From: Lactobacillus helsingborgensis
GTDB taxonomy: Bacteria > Bacillota > Bacilli > Lactobacillales > Lactobacillaceae
Assembly (NCBI RefSeq): GCF_000970855.1
Contig: NZ_KQ034046.1
Location: forward strand, 179,567-243,566
DNA length: 64,000 bases
Reading direction: 5' to 3'
Shown here: in pieces, positions 1 to 9,158 of the stretch
How positions within the stretch are numbered: the first letter of the stretch is position 1
Layout: each line of letters starts with the position of its first letter
Position numbers and translations under genes: made by a program
Notes under the pieces: model-generated
What the model saw: the letters and a program-made list of their open reading frames with translations, nothing else
Told to the model about the DNA's origin: nothing
Databases searched by the model: none

Positions 1-1272
1 CTGCTCAATCGTATTCAGTGCCTTTAGCTTTAACCCGCTGACGTATTTCACATCGTTCACCTTAATAAAGTTATTGCCATAGATTAATGCTTGCTTTTTT
101 GCAGGGTAAGTTGGTTCTGAATTTGGCACCGAGTTTGGTTTGTTGGCATCAATCACACTAGCGTCACTGTAATTTAAACAATGATAAAACAGTTCCGCCT
201 TATTTTCCTCAGGTACCCAGAGGTACATTAAGCCATCAACTGTCAGATTACTGTATTGTGGCTTTATAATACGTTTACCAATTGTCTTGCCAGATGTGTC
301 ATAAAGTTCAACGCTGTTATCTGTCACTGGCGTAACGTAAGTATAAACTAAGTCGCGATAGTCAATGATAGGCAAATTCTTTTTCAATTTAACATCGTCT
401 TCATCAACATATTCATCTGGATAGTCGTGCAGTCTGTAAAGATAACCCTCAAAGCCATCATTTTGGTAAGGAATAACAGTTAAATCAAGTTTAATCTTCT
501 GTCCTTTTTTCAGTTTACGTTTAACGGCAGAATAATTTACCGTTATGCTGGCGGTGTTCTTAAGAACAGTCGCTGACGAAACACCGTTGTAGCGAGCAAT
601 GTGACCGTTAATATAGCCGATGTTAGCTGCTTTAATGTAACTGTTATGTCCTAAGGAGTAAAAATATTTTCCTTTTATTTTGTGGGCAGGTACGTATTTG
701 GGCTGGAAGTACCTTGCGACATCCTTAAGGTAGTAAAAATATTTGGGTGTTTTAGTAGCAGTCTTAGCTTTTCCTTGGTACTTAACAACTGTATTAGTTC
801 TTAATTTCTTTCCCGTTGTTTTGCCAGTCTTGGTGTAAATCAGTGCATCGTGTTTGATAGTCAATTTACCTTGTGTGATATTGCGCCCATTGACTTTTAA
901 AACATTAGCACTATTAATGTAATAGTTATGCCCCAAGTGGTAAAACTTTTGTCCGTTAATTTTTTTAGTGCCGTAGTAGAGATAGCTGGTTCTACTGTCA
1001 TCATCATAAACTATCATTTCTGTAGTCAAATAGCCCTTGGGATCAGCATTAAAGCCGTTAGGAATGTTATAGCTATGTGTACCCCGATTTTGCTTCAATT
1101 TTATTTTATGGCCTGACGGGTTGTAAACATAATCACTCTCAAGCAGCGTGACTTTTCCTTTGGCTTTCTGAGCTGCTTCTACCGTTTGGGAGTTAGCGGT
1201 ATATGGCAAAAATAGAGTGGTGGATAGGGCCAGGGCTGTTAAGCCAATGCCAACTTTCTTGAAAAATTTCAT
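1..1272 (-). CDS. Secreted SLAP-domain surface protein, C-terminus outside window
   Basis: Open frame of 424 codons running off the left edge, so the C-terminus is missing. It starts at ATG 1272, preceded by a GAGGTGA ribosome binding site. Residues 1-34 form a classic signal peptide (KKxG, hydrophobic core, cleavage near VEA-A). Two SLAP-like modules are visible at about residues 40-125 and 125-225; each ends in the module signature 'K-F-Y-x-L-G-H-N-x-Y-I-x-x-A-N' (YHLGHNYYINSANV and YSLGHNSYIKAANI). Residues 225-424 have no recognised domain. In lactobacilli such modules tether proteins non-covalently to wall polymers. Exported surface role is well supported; the specific function is unknown. 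Confidence 0.85.
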   Translation of the reverse strand, partial: MKFFKKVGIGLTALALSTTLFLPYTANSQTVEAAQKAKGKVTLLESDYVYNPSGHKIKLKQNRGTHSYNIPNGFNADPKGYLTTEMIVYDDDSRTSYLYYGTKKINGQKFYHLGHNYYINSANVLKVNGRNITQGKLTIKHDALIYTKTGKTTGKKLRTNTVVKYQGKAKTATKTPKYFYYLKDVARYFQPKYVPAHKIKGKYFYSLGHNSYIKAANIGYINGHIARYNGVSSATVLKNTASITVNYSAVKRKLKKGQKIKLDLTVIPYQNDGFEGYLYRLHDYPDEYVDEDDVKLKKNLPIIDYRDLVYTYVTPVTDNSVELYDTSGKTIGKRIIKPQYSNLTVDGLMYLWVPEENKAELFYHCLNYSDASVIDANKPNSVPNSEPTYPAKKQALIYGNNFIKVNDVKYVSGLKLKALNTIEQ

Positions 1273-1310
1273 ATCTTCACCTCATTATCTGTGATTTTGT
1301 ACCTAATATA

Positions 1311-1316
1311 ATTATA
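1311..1316 (-). promoter_or_regulatory. Probable -10 box of the SLAP-protein gene
   Basis: A perfect TATAAT on the minus strand lies about 40 bases upstream of the start at 1272. I see no good -35 partner, so this is a tentative call. Confidence 0.35.
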
Positions 1317-1362
1317 ACGTAAACTAGTTAATAAATTTAGAGCAAACAGACGTTCATTTATT

Positions 1363-1390
1363 TTTGCTAGCGGACAAATGCTTGTATAAT
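1363..1390 (+). promoter_or_regulatory. Candidate promoter of rarA
   Basis: TATAAT at 1385-1390 with a weak TTTGCT at 1363-1368 and a 16-base spacer, about 40 bases before the rarA start. Confidence 0.4.
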
Positions 1391-1431
1391 TAGGTTAGTA
1401 AGTGTCTGAAAGTAAATAAAAAGAAGATGTC

Positions 1432-2757
1432 ATGATGAAGCAAGAATCATTATTTGCAAATAGTGGGCAAAATGAACCATTGGCTAACCGCGTACGGCCC
1501 CAAAACCTAGATCAATTTGTGGGGCAAGAACAGCTGCTGGGACCGGGGAAAATATTGCGCGAAATCATTGATAATGACCAAGTTTCCTCAATGATTTTTT
1601 GGGGACCACCGGGAGTCGGCAAAACGACTTTGGCTGAAATAATTGCCCGGCAGAGTCAGGCGAGCTTTTTTAATTTTAGTGCGGTTGACAGCAGCATTAC
1701 TAAAATCCGCAAAATTATGAAGCAGGCTGAAGCAGAACACGAAGTGGGGCAAAAAACGCTGGTATTTGTAGATGAAATCCATCGTTTTAACAAAGCACAA
1801 CAAGATGCTTTTTTACCCTACGTTGAACGTGGCAGTATCATTTTAATTGGCGCCACGACCGAAAATCCTTCCTTTGAAGTTAACTCGGCGCTGCTTTCAC
1901 GCTGCAAGGTTTTTGTCTTAAAACCGCTTGAAGTCAAAGATATTATCAAGTTATTGCAAAATGCTTTGCGCAACCCTAACGGTTTTGGCAAGTTAACCGT
2001 TAAAATCAGTGAGCAGGAGATTAAAGCCATTGCCAAATTTGCCAACGGTGACGCCAGAACAGCTTTAAACACGCTGGAGATGGCAGTTTTAAACGGTCAT
2101 AAAACTGGCAATACGATTGCTGTGACTATGGATAGTCTGGGACAATTAATTACCCAAAAGTCAGTCCTGTATGATAAAGACGGAGAAGAACACTACAATA
2201 TCATCTCCGCTTTGCATAAATCAATGCGTAACAGCGATGTGGACGCGGCAATTTATTGGCTGTCGCGGATGCTTGAAGGAGGAGAAGATCCGCTTTATAT
2301 TGCACGTAGACTAGTGCGTTTTGCCAGTGAAGATATTGGCTTGGCAGATACTAATGCGCTGAATGTGGCGGTCAACGTCTTTCAGGCTTGTCAATTTATA
2401 GGGATGCCGGAATGTGATGTTCATTTGACGGAAGCAGTGATTTATTTGTCGCTTGCGCCAAAATCAAATGCGGTTTATAAAGCTAGATTAGCCGCTGAAG
2501 AAGATGTTAAGAAGACGATTGATGAACCAGTACCTTTGCAGATTCGCAACGCCCCGACTAAGTTAATGAAAGATTTGGGCTATGGTAAAGGTTACCAGCT
2601 CGCGCATTATGCTAAAGACAAGTTAACGACAATGAAAACTATGCCACCGAGTTTAGAGGGACACGAATATTATTTGCCAACCTCGCAAGGTCATGAAGAC
2701 CGCTTTAAAAAGAGGCTGGAGCAGATTAAAGAATGGCACAGAGAACACGATAAATAG
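1432..2757 (+). CDS. rarA: Replication-associated recombination protein A (AAA+ ATPase)
   Basis: RarA/MgsA is a clamp-loader-like AAA+ ATPase acting at stalled replication forks. The 441-residue product shows Walker [10 protein letters not shown] (residues 58-66), Walker [12 protein letters not shown] (about 110-120), a sensor-1 stretch [11 protein letters not shown] and an Arg-finger region SALLSRC, followed by the helical C-terminal oligomerisation domain typical of the family; the length is normal. The start is one of two adjacent ATGs (1432 or 1435); the ribosome binding site is weak (AAGAAG). It is monocistronic, with its own -10 box and a strong terminator downstream. Confidence 0.95.
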   Translation: MMKQESLFANSGQNEPLANRVRPQNLDQFVGQEQLLGPGKILREIIDNDQVSSMIFWGPPGVGKTTLAEIIARQSQASFFNFSAVDSSITKIRKIMKQAEAEHEVGQKTLVFVDEIHRFNKAQQDAFLPYVERGSIILIGATTENPSFEVNSALLSRCKVFVLKPLEVKDIIKLLQNALRNPNGFGKLTVKISEQEIKAIAKFANGDARTALNTLEMAVLNGHKTGNTIAVTMDSLGQLITQKSVLYDKDGEEHYNIISALHKSMRNSDVDAAIYWLSRMLEGGEDPLYIARRLVRFASEDIGLADTNALNVAVNVFQACQFIGMPECDVHLTEAVIYLSLAPKSNAVYKARLAAEEDVKKTIDEPVPLQIRNAPTKLMKDLGYGKGYQLAHYAKDKLTTMKTMPPSLEGHEYYLPTSQGHEDRFKKRLEQIKEWHREHDK

Positions 2758-2869
2758 AAAGTCTAACCTCATTAGTTTTAATTACCAGGACACTAAAAGA
2801 ATAATATAGCAGATCGATTAGCTAGATGATGATTAAGCATACACTGCTATTTGAGCATTAAGTAAAAAG

Positions 2870-2906
2870 CGGGCAAACCACAATTTAAGTGGTTTGCCTG
2901 TTTTTG
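2870..2906 (+). terminator. Terminator downstream of rarA
   Basis: Perfect 10-bp stem (2872-2881 with 2889-2898, GGCAAACCAC/GTGGTTTGCC), 7-base loop, then a T-rich tail. It sits about 115 bases after the rarA stop, also pointing at the convergent gene 2945-3256. Confidence 0.85.
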
Positions 2907-2944
2907 TGCTCTTTCTTTTCTGTGGCAATATTTATTTAAATTCA

Positions 2945-3256
2945 CTATTTGACGAAAACCATGTTGCCTGAAGCCCACATAATGTAAAAAAACAGAATAA
3001 CACTAATTATTAGAGCTAATAGCCAACCCAAAACCAAACTTATAATAAAGGTAATATGTTTGTGTTGAAAAAATGTTGTTAATACTTCCGCCAAAGCTGA
3101 TAGTAGAAGACCTAAGGCGCCAACGCTTAAATCAACAGATTTGAAAAACGGTAAGATTAAAACCAATAAGAATGCGCCTAATACAATAAACCATAAATAT
3201 TTATAGCCATGATCTATTAGCAGTTGTTCTTTCATCGTAGTCTGGTTTCTGGTCAT
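2945..3256 (-). CDS. Small hydrophobic membrane protein, unknown function
   Basis: 103 residues. A TTG further upstream (3271) would lengthen it by five residues, but that TTG lies inside the GGAG ribosome binding site, so the ATG at 3256 is the better start. After a short polar N-terminus it has about three hydrophobic segments (residues 20-40, 45-62 and 70-95), and ends in a short polar tail. I do not recognise a family. It stands alone between the convergent rarA and the divergent gene at 3595. Confidence 0.6.
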   Translation of the reverse strand: MTRNQTTMKEQLLIDHGYKYLWFIVLGAFLLVLILPFFKSVDLSVGALGLLLSALAEVLTTFFQHKHITFIISLVLGWLLALIISVILFFYIMWASGNMVFVK

Positions 3257-3511
3257 TATCAATAGCTCCAATCATGATATTGCCAAGATTTATTATGCAC
3301 AAAGCAAGATTAAATTCTTCACAGATACAAGAAACAGTTATAATTTTAACTTTTATTTATATCAATGATAATATTTACTTATAGGTTAGTACATAAATAT
3401 TAAATTGTAAAATTTTTAATTAGAGATAAATTAAGCTGATTTTTGACCAATCTAAAACAGATGTAATAGCTGATATTTCTAACAGAACAAGTGCAGTGAC
3501 TAATAGAACCT

Positions 3512-3539
3512 TTGACTAATACCACATTTCATTTATAAT
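3512..3539 (+). promoter_or_regulatory. Sigma-A type promoter for the gene at 3595
   Basis: TTGACT at 3512-3517, 16-base spacer, perfect TATAAT at 3534-3539. This is the only clear signal in the 338-base AT-rich gap 3257-3594. Confidence 0.7.
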
Positions 3540-3594
3540 TATAAATAATAAAATAATTAAAATAAATCGAAAAAGAAAGGCTGTGGGAAATGAG

Positions 3595-3972
3595 ATGAAA
3601 ATGAAATTAGCAAGAGTTGCTTTACTGTGGTTGTGTATAATTGAAATGGAGGCTTTTTTCTCCAATAAGCCGAATTATAACTTAATATGGTCAATTAGTG
3701 CATTCATCATAACAATAATTGCTACAGCTTGCTTTGAAGTAAAAGAAGAAACATTTACTAAGCAAGTCGAAAATGATTTATTTTATTTTATGGCATTACA
3801 AGGTGCACCTATTAGTTTTGAAACTTTATATTTATTGAATATGACAGATGAGCAAGAAGATCACCCATTAGTGATACTCTTAATTATTGTCTTAAATCTA
3901 ATCTGTGTGCTTTTATTTGACTATTTAATTAATCGGGCTAAATTTTACCAAGCTGAAGGTAAAAATGAGTAA
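3595..3972 (+). CDS. Small membrane protein, unknown function
   Basis: About 125 residues with three or four predicted hydrophobic stretches (N-terminal helix, a segment near residue 30-45, a weaker one near 65-80, and a strong one near 92-112) and a charged C-terminal tail. A GTG at 3583 is in frame, but it sits 2 bases from AAAGG; ATG 3595 lies 6 bases after GGGA and is preferred, though uncertain. No family recognised. It has its own promoter and terminator, so it is a single-gene unit. Confidence 0.6.
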   Translation: MKMKLARVALLWLCIIEMEAFFSNKPNYNLIWSISAFIITIIATACFEVKEETFTKQVENDLFYFMALQGAPISFETLYLLNMTDEQEDHPLVILLIIVLNLICVLLFDYLINRAKFYQAEGKNE

Positions 3973-3990
3973 AATTTAACAAGATTTGAG

Positions 3991-4022
3991 TACCAGGCAA
4001 CTATACTGCTTGGTATTTTTTT
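3991..4022 (+). terminator. Terminator after the 3595 gene
   Basis: 9-bp stem (3991-3999 with 4007-4015, one G-U pair) followed by seven T. Confidence 0.8.
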
Positions 4023-4161
4023 CTAGCATAAAGTACATTAGACTATTTGATATATACAGATTTCTCAGCTGGCTCTTCCGATAGCTTTTTTAGTTTAGAG
4101 TAATACATGTAGGAGCATTTATTCGATAAAATTGTTTCAGTCTTGTAAACATAATTTGCAA

Positions 4162-4191
4162 TTTACAAAGCAGAAACATTAATAATATACT
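4162..4191 (+). promoter_or_regulatory. Candidate promoter of the 4249 hydrolase
   Basis: TTTACA at 4162-4167, 18-base spacer, TATACT at 4186-4191. The rest of the 276-base gap after 3972 holds only the terminator at 3991. Confidence 0.45.
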
Positions 4192-4248
4192 TAAATAAAG
4201 TAGCAGCGTATGCATAATAACAAGTGATTATATGAATATAGGCAAAAA

Positions 4249-5166
4249 ATGAGTAGTACATCAGTAATAGAAAACGTAGAAATTAACGGCGCTAAACTTT
4301 ATTTTTCAATTAGTTCAAAGCAAGGCCGGAAACCAATCATTTTATACTTGCATGGTGGACCGGGCGATGCCTGCATCCCCTTGACTAAAAAATTTAATAG
4401 CGAACTGGAAGATCATTTTATCTTTGTCAATCTGGAACAAAGGGGCAGCGGCCTATCGTATTACAAATTTTCACCTGAAGAAAACTTGTCCATTAATACC
4501 ATCTTGACAGATATTCATCAGTTTGTGCTTTATTTATTAAAACGGTTAAAACAAGATAAATTGATTATTATGGGTCATTCTTGGGGCACAGTTTTAGGAC
4601 TCTATTTTATTCAAAAGTATCCAGAGCTGGTTACGGAATATATCGGAATTGGTCAAGTCGTTAATATGAAAAAGAATATTGCTCTACAAAAAGCTTTTTT
4701 ACGAACAAAAATGAAAAACACTGCCAAACTTGACCAACTTGATTTTGTCCATGAACCAACTAAAGCCAGCCTCAAATTAACTAAAATGATTGTGGCTTAT
4801 GGCGGTTCAATCTACGGCGCTAAAAACTACCGCAAATTAATTGGTCCTTTTATATCTGCTAAAGATTATTCTTTTAAAGACTTAATTCATCGCTTGCAGG
4901 GTTCGAAGCAATCAATTCAATATTTTTGGGAAGAACTAATGGACGTTAATTTTGAAAATATCCTGCATTTTGCCGTTCCCATCACTTTCTGTGAGGGCAG
5001 GCATGACCATCATGTGTCCTCGCAGTTGGCTGCAGAATATGCTGCTAAAATTACTAGTCCGTGCAATATAATTTGGTTTGACCATTCTGGTCATTTCCCG
5101 CAGTGGGAAGAACCAACTAAATTTAATCAGGAAATTATTGGACTTTTAGAGCCACAAGCAAACTAA
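4249..5166 (+). CDS. Alpha/beta hydrolase, proline iminopeptidase-like (S33)
   Basis: 305-residue cytoplasmic alpha/beta hydrolase. The oxyanion motif LHGGPG (residues 34-39), the nucleophile elbow GHSWG with Ser111, a late acid in EGRHDHH and the catalytic His in HSGHFPQWEEP make a complete triad. HGGPG and GHSWG are typical of the proline iminopeptidase branch, so a role in cleaving N-terminal proline from peptides is likely; an esterase role is the alternative. The start has only a weak AGG upstream. Single gene with terminator. Confidence 0.8.
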   Translation: MSSTSVIENVEINGAKLYFSISSKQGRKPIILYLHGGPGDACIPLTKKFNSELEDHFIFVNLEQRGSGLSYYKFSPEENLSINTILTDIHQFVLYLLKRLKQDKLIIMGHSWGTVLGLYFIQKYPELVTEYIGIGQVVNMKKNIALQKAFLRTKMKNTAKLDQLDFVHEPTKASLKLTKMIVAYGGSIYGAKNYRKLIGPFISAKDYSFKDLIHRLQGSKQSIQYFWEELMDVNFENILHFAVPITFCEGRHDHHVSSQLAAEYAAKITSPCNIIWFDHSGHFPQWEEPTKFNQEIIGLLEPQAN

Positions 5167-5215
5167 AAAAACTGGCAAATCACGTTATTAACAGCGTGAG
5201 TTTACCAGTTTTTTA
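5165..5215. terminator. Bidirectional terminator between convergent genes
   Basis: Long hairpin (AAAACTGGCAAATCACG paired to CGTGAGTTTACCAGTTTT with a bulge) with A and T runs on both sides. It serves the hydrolase (+) and probably the ABC ATPase gene (-). Confidence 0.8.
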
Positions 5216-5232
5216 TATTTAATTAGACCTTA

Positions 5233-5982
5233 TTAATTATTCTGAAAATTACTCAAAAACTTGACGGTTTTTTCATTTTCCGGGTGATTGAATAATTGAT
5301 CTGGCGTGCCTTGTTCAGTAATTACGCCATCGCTAATGAAAAACATTTGGTCGGAAATCTCCTTCGCAAACGCCATTTCGTGGGTTACGATAATCATCGT
5401 TAAACCAGTAGTAGCCAGATTCTTCATGACGCTTAAAACTTCACCGACCATTTCTGGATCCAAAGCACTAGTAGGCTCATCAAATAACAGAATTTCAGGA
5501 TCCATGCAGATTGCGCGGGCAATCGCAACCCGTTGTTGTTGTCCACCTGAAAGTTGGCTGGGACGAGCATTAACGTATTGCTCCATACCTACTTTTTTCA
5601 GATTAGCAAGTGCAATTTTACGCGCCTCGTCTTTTGACCGTTTTAATACTAATTCTTGACCTACCATACAATTAGCTAAAACATTCTTATTTTCAAACAA
5701 GTCAAATTGTTGGAAAACCATGCCGACTTTAGCACGATAAATATTGCGATTGTAGTTTGGTGCCAAAACATTTTCACCATGAAAATCAATTTCACCAGCA
5801 GTAGGTTCTTCAAGCAGGTTGATACAGCGCAAAGTAGTTGATTTACCGCCACCTGAAGGACCGATAATGGTGGCAATTTCACCTTTATTAATGTCAAAAG
5901 AGATATCTTTTAACACTTGGTGTTCACCAAATGTTTTCTTGATGTGCTTTAAACTTAAAATAGTTTCGTTTGTTTCAGTCAT
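5233..5982 (-). CDS. Amino-acid ABC transporter ATPase, probably lysine uptake
   Basis: ATPase subunit of a polar-amino-acid importer (GlnQ/HisP type), 249 residues. Walker [10 protein letters not shown] (41-49), signature LSGGQQQR (144-151), Walker [14 protein letters not shown] (164-176) and the switch His in VTHEM are all intact. Its ATG overlaps the stop of the upstream binding-protein/permease gene by one base, so the two are translationally coupled. Sequence class alone suggests glutamine or basic amino acids; the lysine riboswitch in front of the operon points to lysine. That substrate is inference. Confidence 0.92.
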   Translation of the reverse strand: MTETNETILSLKHIKKTFGEHQVLKDISFDINKGEIATIIGPSGGGKSTTLRCINLLEEPTAGEIDFHGENVLAPNYNRNIYRAKVGMVFQQFDLFENKNVLANCMVGQELVLKRSKDEARKIALANLKKVGMEQYVNARPSQLSGGQQQRVAIARAICMDPEILLFDEPTSALDPEMVGEVLSVMKNLATTGLTMIIVTHEMAFAKEISDQMFFISDGVITEQGTPDQLFNHPENEKTVKFLSNFQNN

Positions 5983-7607
5983 TAGTTCTTAGCCTCCATG
6001 TCTTTTGGTGTGCCCACTTGAACTTGGTTTGCCATTAAGTTGTAATTCTTACTTCCTTGGAGGTGTTTTTCAATTAAGTTGAATATTCTGGTAATGGTAA
6101 AGGTCAAGATGAGGTAGATAGCAGAAATTGTTAAGTAAGTTGGGAAGAACTTAAATGTCTGACTCGCAATCGTTGAACCAACAAAGAACAACTCTGAGAC
6201 GGAGATGATACTCAAAACTGAGGTATCCTTGATATTAACGATAAATTCATTAGTAATTGAAGGAAGACAATTCTTGATTGCTTGTGGCAGAATAATATGC
6301 CACATTCTCTGGTTGTGGGTCATTCCTAACGCACTGGCCGCTTCAAACTGACCTTCGGGTGTAGAAATAATTCCTCCCCTAATGATTTCTGCTAAATACG
6401 CTCCAGTGTTGATCGAAACAATGATTAGTGCGGCGACCGTTCTGTCAATATTCAGGTGCCAGAATTGGGCAATACCATAGTAAATCACAGCTGCTTGCAC
6501 CATCATTGGCGTACCCCGGAAAATCTCAATATAAACCGAAAGCAGCCAGTTAACAAACTTGAGCAGCCATCTTTTACCACTGGTAGTTGGTGTAGGAATA
6601 GTTCTGACAATACCCACTGCCAGACCGATAAAGAAACCTGCAATAGTACCAACTGAAGCTAAAAGCAAGGTCATACCGATACCGTTTAAAATCATGCCGC
6701 CATATTGGCGCCACATAGATATTAACCAAGGTTCTGACTTAGTCTTTTTACCTTTTTTATCACTATCAGTTTTAGGCTGCTGCTTAACAGCTTCAGTCAT
6801 TAACCTAACCCTTTTTGCTTGAGGAATAGTAGCTAAAATTTGGTTGACACTCTTGAGCAGTGCCTTGTTAGGCTTGGCAATTCCGATTGAGGTAACAGAT
6901 TCTTCCTTAGTAGCGTGGAAACCAGCCATTTTGCTGACAGGAATTGACTTAATGTCAGGATCAACCATCTTAAAGGAAGTTGATTCAGTGTCTTCGGCAA
7001 CATAGCCGTCAATGGTACCGGAGATTAAACTTTGCCGCATTGCCGCAAAATCGCGCATAGCTGGTTGTCTCTTAGCACCTTTTAACTGCTTGATTAAATC
7101 ATAGTGGAAAGTACCCTGTTGCGCTGTTAATTTTGCACCCTTAAAGTCAGTCAGCTTTTTAGCGTTGGCGTATCTGCTGTTAAGTTTGGTAATTACCACA
7201 AAAGTACTGTTTCTATATGGCTGAGAGAAATTAATGGCTTTTTCACGTTCAGCTGTTGGGCTCATGCCAGCGATAATCAAATCGGCTTTGCCGCTGGTCA
7301 AAGCGGGGAGTAAACCATCCCATTCAGTCTTAACAACTTCTACTTTTCTATGTAATTTTTGACCAATAATTTTGGCAATTTTAACGTCATAACCATTGGC
7401 GTATTCTTTTGAGCCTTCAATTGGCACAGCATCATTGGCATCATTAGTCTGTGTCCAATTGTACGGCTGATAATTAGCTTCCATGGCGACTTTGAGCGTA
7501 CCGTCGTCCTTTTTGGCACTAACTTCATTCAGGCTAAAATTAGCCCCAATGCCCAAACAGGTGAACAGGGCAACTAAGGTAGCCAACCACTTAAATCTTG
7601 ACTTCAT
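5982..7607 (-). CDS. Amino-acid ABC importer: substrate-binding domain fused to permease
   Basis: 541 residues. An open frame extends 26 codons upstream, but ATG 7607 with GGAGG seven bases before it is the real start. Order: signal/anchor segment (1-30), an SBP family 3 binding domain (about 38-285, with the family features [20 protein letters not shown] and SQPYR), then an inner-membrane permease domain (about 310-525) with the EAA-type loop ([20 protein letters not shown]). Such fusions are common in Firmicutes polar-amino-acid importers. First gene of the operon and directly behind the lysine riboswitch, so lysine (or basic amino acid) uptake is the likely role. Confidence 0.92.
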   Translation of the reverse strand: MKSRFKWLATLVALFTCLGIGANFSLNEVSAKKDDGTLKVAMEANYQPYNWTQTNDANDAVPIEGSKEYANGYDVKIAKIIGQKLHRKVEVVKTEWDGLLPALTSGKADLIIAGMSPTAEREKAINFSQPYRNSTFVVITKLNSRYANAKKLTDFKGAKLTAQQGTFHYDLIKQLKGAKRQPAMRDFAAMRQSLISGTIDGYVAEDTESTSFKMVDPDIKSIPVSKMAGFHATKEESVTSIGIAKPNKALLKSVNQILATIPQAKRVRLMTEAVKQQPKTDSDKKGKKTKSEPWLISMWRQYGGMILNGIGMTLLLASVGTIAGFFIGLAVGIVRTIPTPTTSGKRWLLKFVNWLLSVYIEIFRGTPMMVQAAVIYYGIAQFWHLNIDRTVAALIIVSINTGAYLAEIIRGGIISTPEGQFEAASALGMTHNQRMWHIILPQAIKNCLPSITNEFIVNIKDTSVLSIISVSELFFVGSTIASQTFKFFPTYLTISAIYLILTFTITRIFNLIEKHLQGSKNYNLMANQVQVGTPKDMEAKN

Positions 7608-7660
7608 TTTGAAAACCTCCACAAAATATGTTTCAAATAAAGCCAACACAATAAAAGCGT

Positions 7661-7694
7661 AAATAAAAAACTCGCTGTTACGCAAAACAACGAG
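7661..7694 (-). terminator. Regulatory terminator of the lysine riboswitch
   Basis: On the minus strand a 9-bp stem (CTCGTTGTT paired with AACAGCGAG, one G-U; plus-strand 7671-7679 and 7686-7694) is followed by TTTTTTA. It lies between the aptamer and the first gene, the expected place for the expression platform. Confidence 0.8.
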
Positions 7695-7699
7695 GTTAT

Positions 7700-7897
7700 A
7701 ATCTATTATTAGAACAAATCATATAGCGCTCCCCGGGGACTAACCGGGACAGTCTGCAAAATATTCTCTTGCAGCCCAACAAGAAGATTGAAACGAACAA
7801 CATCCTTGTTTCGGCGGTAATTCTTACGCTAACCTTCAAAGTGTTCGCTCACTCAGATTAGTTTCGTAACAACCGCGACCTCTATTGCATTGGAAAT
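7700..7897 (-). ncRNA. Lysine riboswitch (L-box)
   Basis: Read on the minus strand, the leader holds the ordered conserved blocks of the lysine aptamer: AGAGGTCGCGG, a loop-E/turn region (GAGTGAGCGAA), ACCGCCGAAAC, TTGGGCTGC, GCAGACTGTC and GGGGAGCGCTAT. The blocks GCCGAA, GGCTG, CTGTC and GGAGCGCTAT are hallmarks of the family. Promoter, aptamer and terminator are in the right order and spacing ahead of an amino-acid importer. Known mechanism: lysine binding favours premature termination. Aptamer limits are approximate. Confidence 0.9.
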
Positions 7898-7913
7898 TAT
7901 TTAACTTAGAAAA

Positions 7914-7942
7914 ATAATAGGCTATTAAGAGAGACTTGTCAA
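7914..7942 (-). promoter_or_regulatory. Promoter of the lysine-riboswitch operon
   Basis: Minus-strand TTGACA (7937-7942), exactly 17-base spacer, TATTAT (7914-7919). Transcription would start about 10 bases before the first conserved aptamer block. Confidence 0.85.
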
Positions 7943-8020
7943 TAATTTTATTTAAAAAATATTTTATAATTATCTCATTTATTTTCTTTTACTATTTTAA
8001 AAGACTTCTGCAAGCTGCTC

Positions 8021-8653
8021 TTATCGCCAGCCGTTATCTGCTTGATAAGCGCTCTTTTTCATTCTAGAAACATAGGGGTTACCGGCAACATAATAACGTA
8101 ATTTTTTGTTAGCCCATTCTAATTCAGATTGACTAACACCAATTCTGGCACTGGTTTTAATTTCCTTAGCCCACTTTTTATGATTATCATCTAAATCAAT
8201 TTTAAATGGGGAATCAGACAAGAAGTGTAAATTCCATTTTTTATCGTGAATGCCAAAAGCCTGCATCATTTTAGCAGGACCATTAGTTAAAAGCACACCG
8301 TCTTTGCCCCCGCGGTTTTTAATCATCTGCTCTATACCCCAGACTGGTTCGATAGCCCTGATTAAAACTCCTTGCGGCTCATTATATTCTTGCGTTGCGA
8401 CATCGAAAAAGAAGTACTGTCTTTGAGCGTAAATATAAATGGTGCCGCCTTTGCGATAAAGACCTTCATTCGCTGGGCTGCGATGGCCGCCGTAAGAATG
8501 TGCTGCCCGGTCTTTGACCCCTAAATATGCTTCAGCCTCCACAATATAGCCACCCATTATATTCTGACCATCATTATATGTTAATGGTCTGCCGATTAAG
8601 TCTTTAGTAATAGCAGCAGTTGGTTTATTAGTAAAATAAGTTGAATAATTCAT
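8021..8653 (-). CDS. mpg: 3-methyladenine DNA glycosylase (AAG/MPG family)
   Basis: 210-residue base-excision repair enzyme of the alkyladenine glycosylase family, which removes alkylated purines. The diagnostic stretch is E-A-x-A-Y-L-G-x-x-D-x-A-x-H-S (residues about 40-53), followed by a Y-R/K-G-G-T-I-Y-I-Y block and G-P-A-K. Length is normal for the bacterial family. Divergent from the DUF488 gene, with 44 bases between the two starts. Confidence 0.92.
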   Translation of the reverse strand: MNYSTYFTNKPTAAITKDLIGRPLTYNDGQNIMGGYIVEAEAYLGVKDRAAHSYGGHRSPANEGLYRKGGTIYIYAQRQYFFFDVATQEYNEPQGVLIRAIEPVWGIEQMIKNRGGKDGVLLTNGPAKMMQAFGIHDKKWNLHFLSDSPFKIDLDDNHKKWAKEIKTSARIGVSQSELEWANKKLRYYVAGNPYVSRMKKSAYQADNGWR

Positions 8654-8697
8654 TTTTTCTTCCGTGTAGTAAACTTAAACTAAAAGGAGATATTATC

Positions 8698-9057
8698 ATG
8701 ACAAAAATAAAAGTAGTGCGCATTTATGAACATGAGCAGCCTGCTGGCTACCGCATTTTAGTTGATCGTCTGTGGCCACGAGGCAAAAGCAAAAAAGATG
8801 CTAATTTGGATGAGTGGGTCAAAGAAATTGGTCCCAGCACCGAATTGCGTAAGTGGTTCAATCACGATGATACTAAATATCCTGAGTTTAGGCAAAAGTA
8901 CATTGCTGAATTGGAGCATAATCCAGCGACCACAGCTTTTGTTGATCAGGTTAAAGCCAAGCTTGCCGAACAAGATGTCCTTTTTCTTTATGGCGCTAAA
9001 AACAAAGAACACAACCAGGCAGTTGTGCTCAAAGAATATGTTGAACAAAGATTATAG
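8698..9057 (+). CDS. DUF488 family protein (YeaO-like)
   Basis: 119 residues. The open frame begins earlier, but ATG 8698 with AAAGGAGA seven bases upstream is the start. The family pattern is clear: IKVVRIYE near the N-terminus, RILVDRLWPRGKSK, W.KEIGPSTELRKWF, and a C-terminal LLYGAK-type motif (FLYGAKNKEHNQA). DUF488 proteins are small cytosolic proteins of unknown biochemical function, often found beside DNA-repair or stress genes; here the divergent neighbour is a DNA glycosylase. Confidence 0.9.
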   Translation: MTKIKVVRIYEHEQPAGYRILVDRLWPRGKSKKDANLDEWVKEIGPSTELRKWFNHDDTKYPEFRQKYIAELEHNPATTAFVDQVKAKLAEQDVLFLYGAKNKEHNQAVVLKEYVEQRL

Positions 9058-9158
9058 TTTTTGACTTTTCTTTTAGTACGCAAAAAGTGAAAAGTAATGG
9101 TTAAAATTAGGATGCTGAAAACGAGCAATTCGAATAGCCTAATGGGCTTTTTAAAAAA

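Noticed and set aside
928-1116. Open frame on the plus strand inside the SLAP gene
   Set aside because: It is antisense to a secreted-protein gene with clear signal peptide and ribosome binding site; no own ribosome binding site.
7608-7685. Longer N-terminus of the SBP-permease fusion
   Set aside because: The extra 26 residues overlap the riboswitch terminator; ATG 7607 has an ideal GGAGG site and starts a signal sequence.
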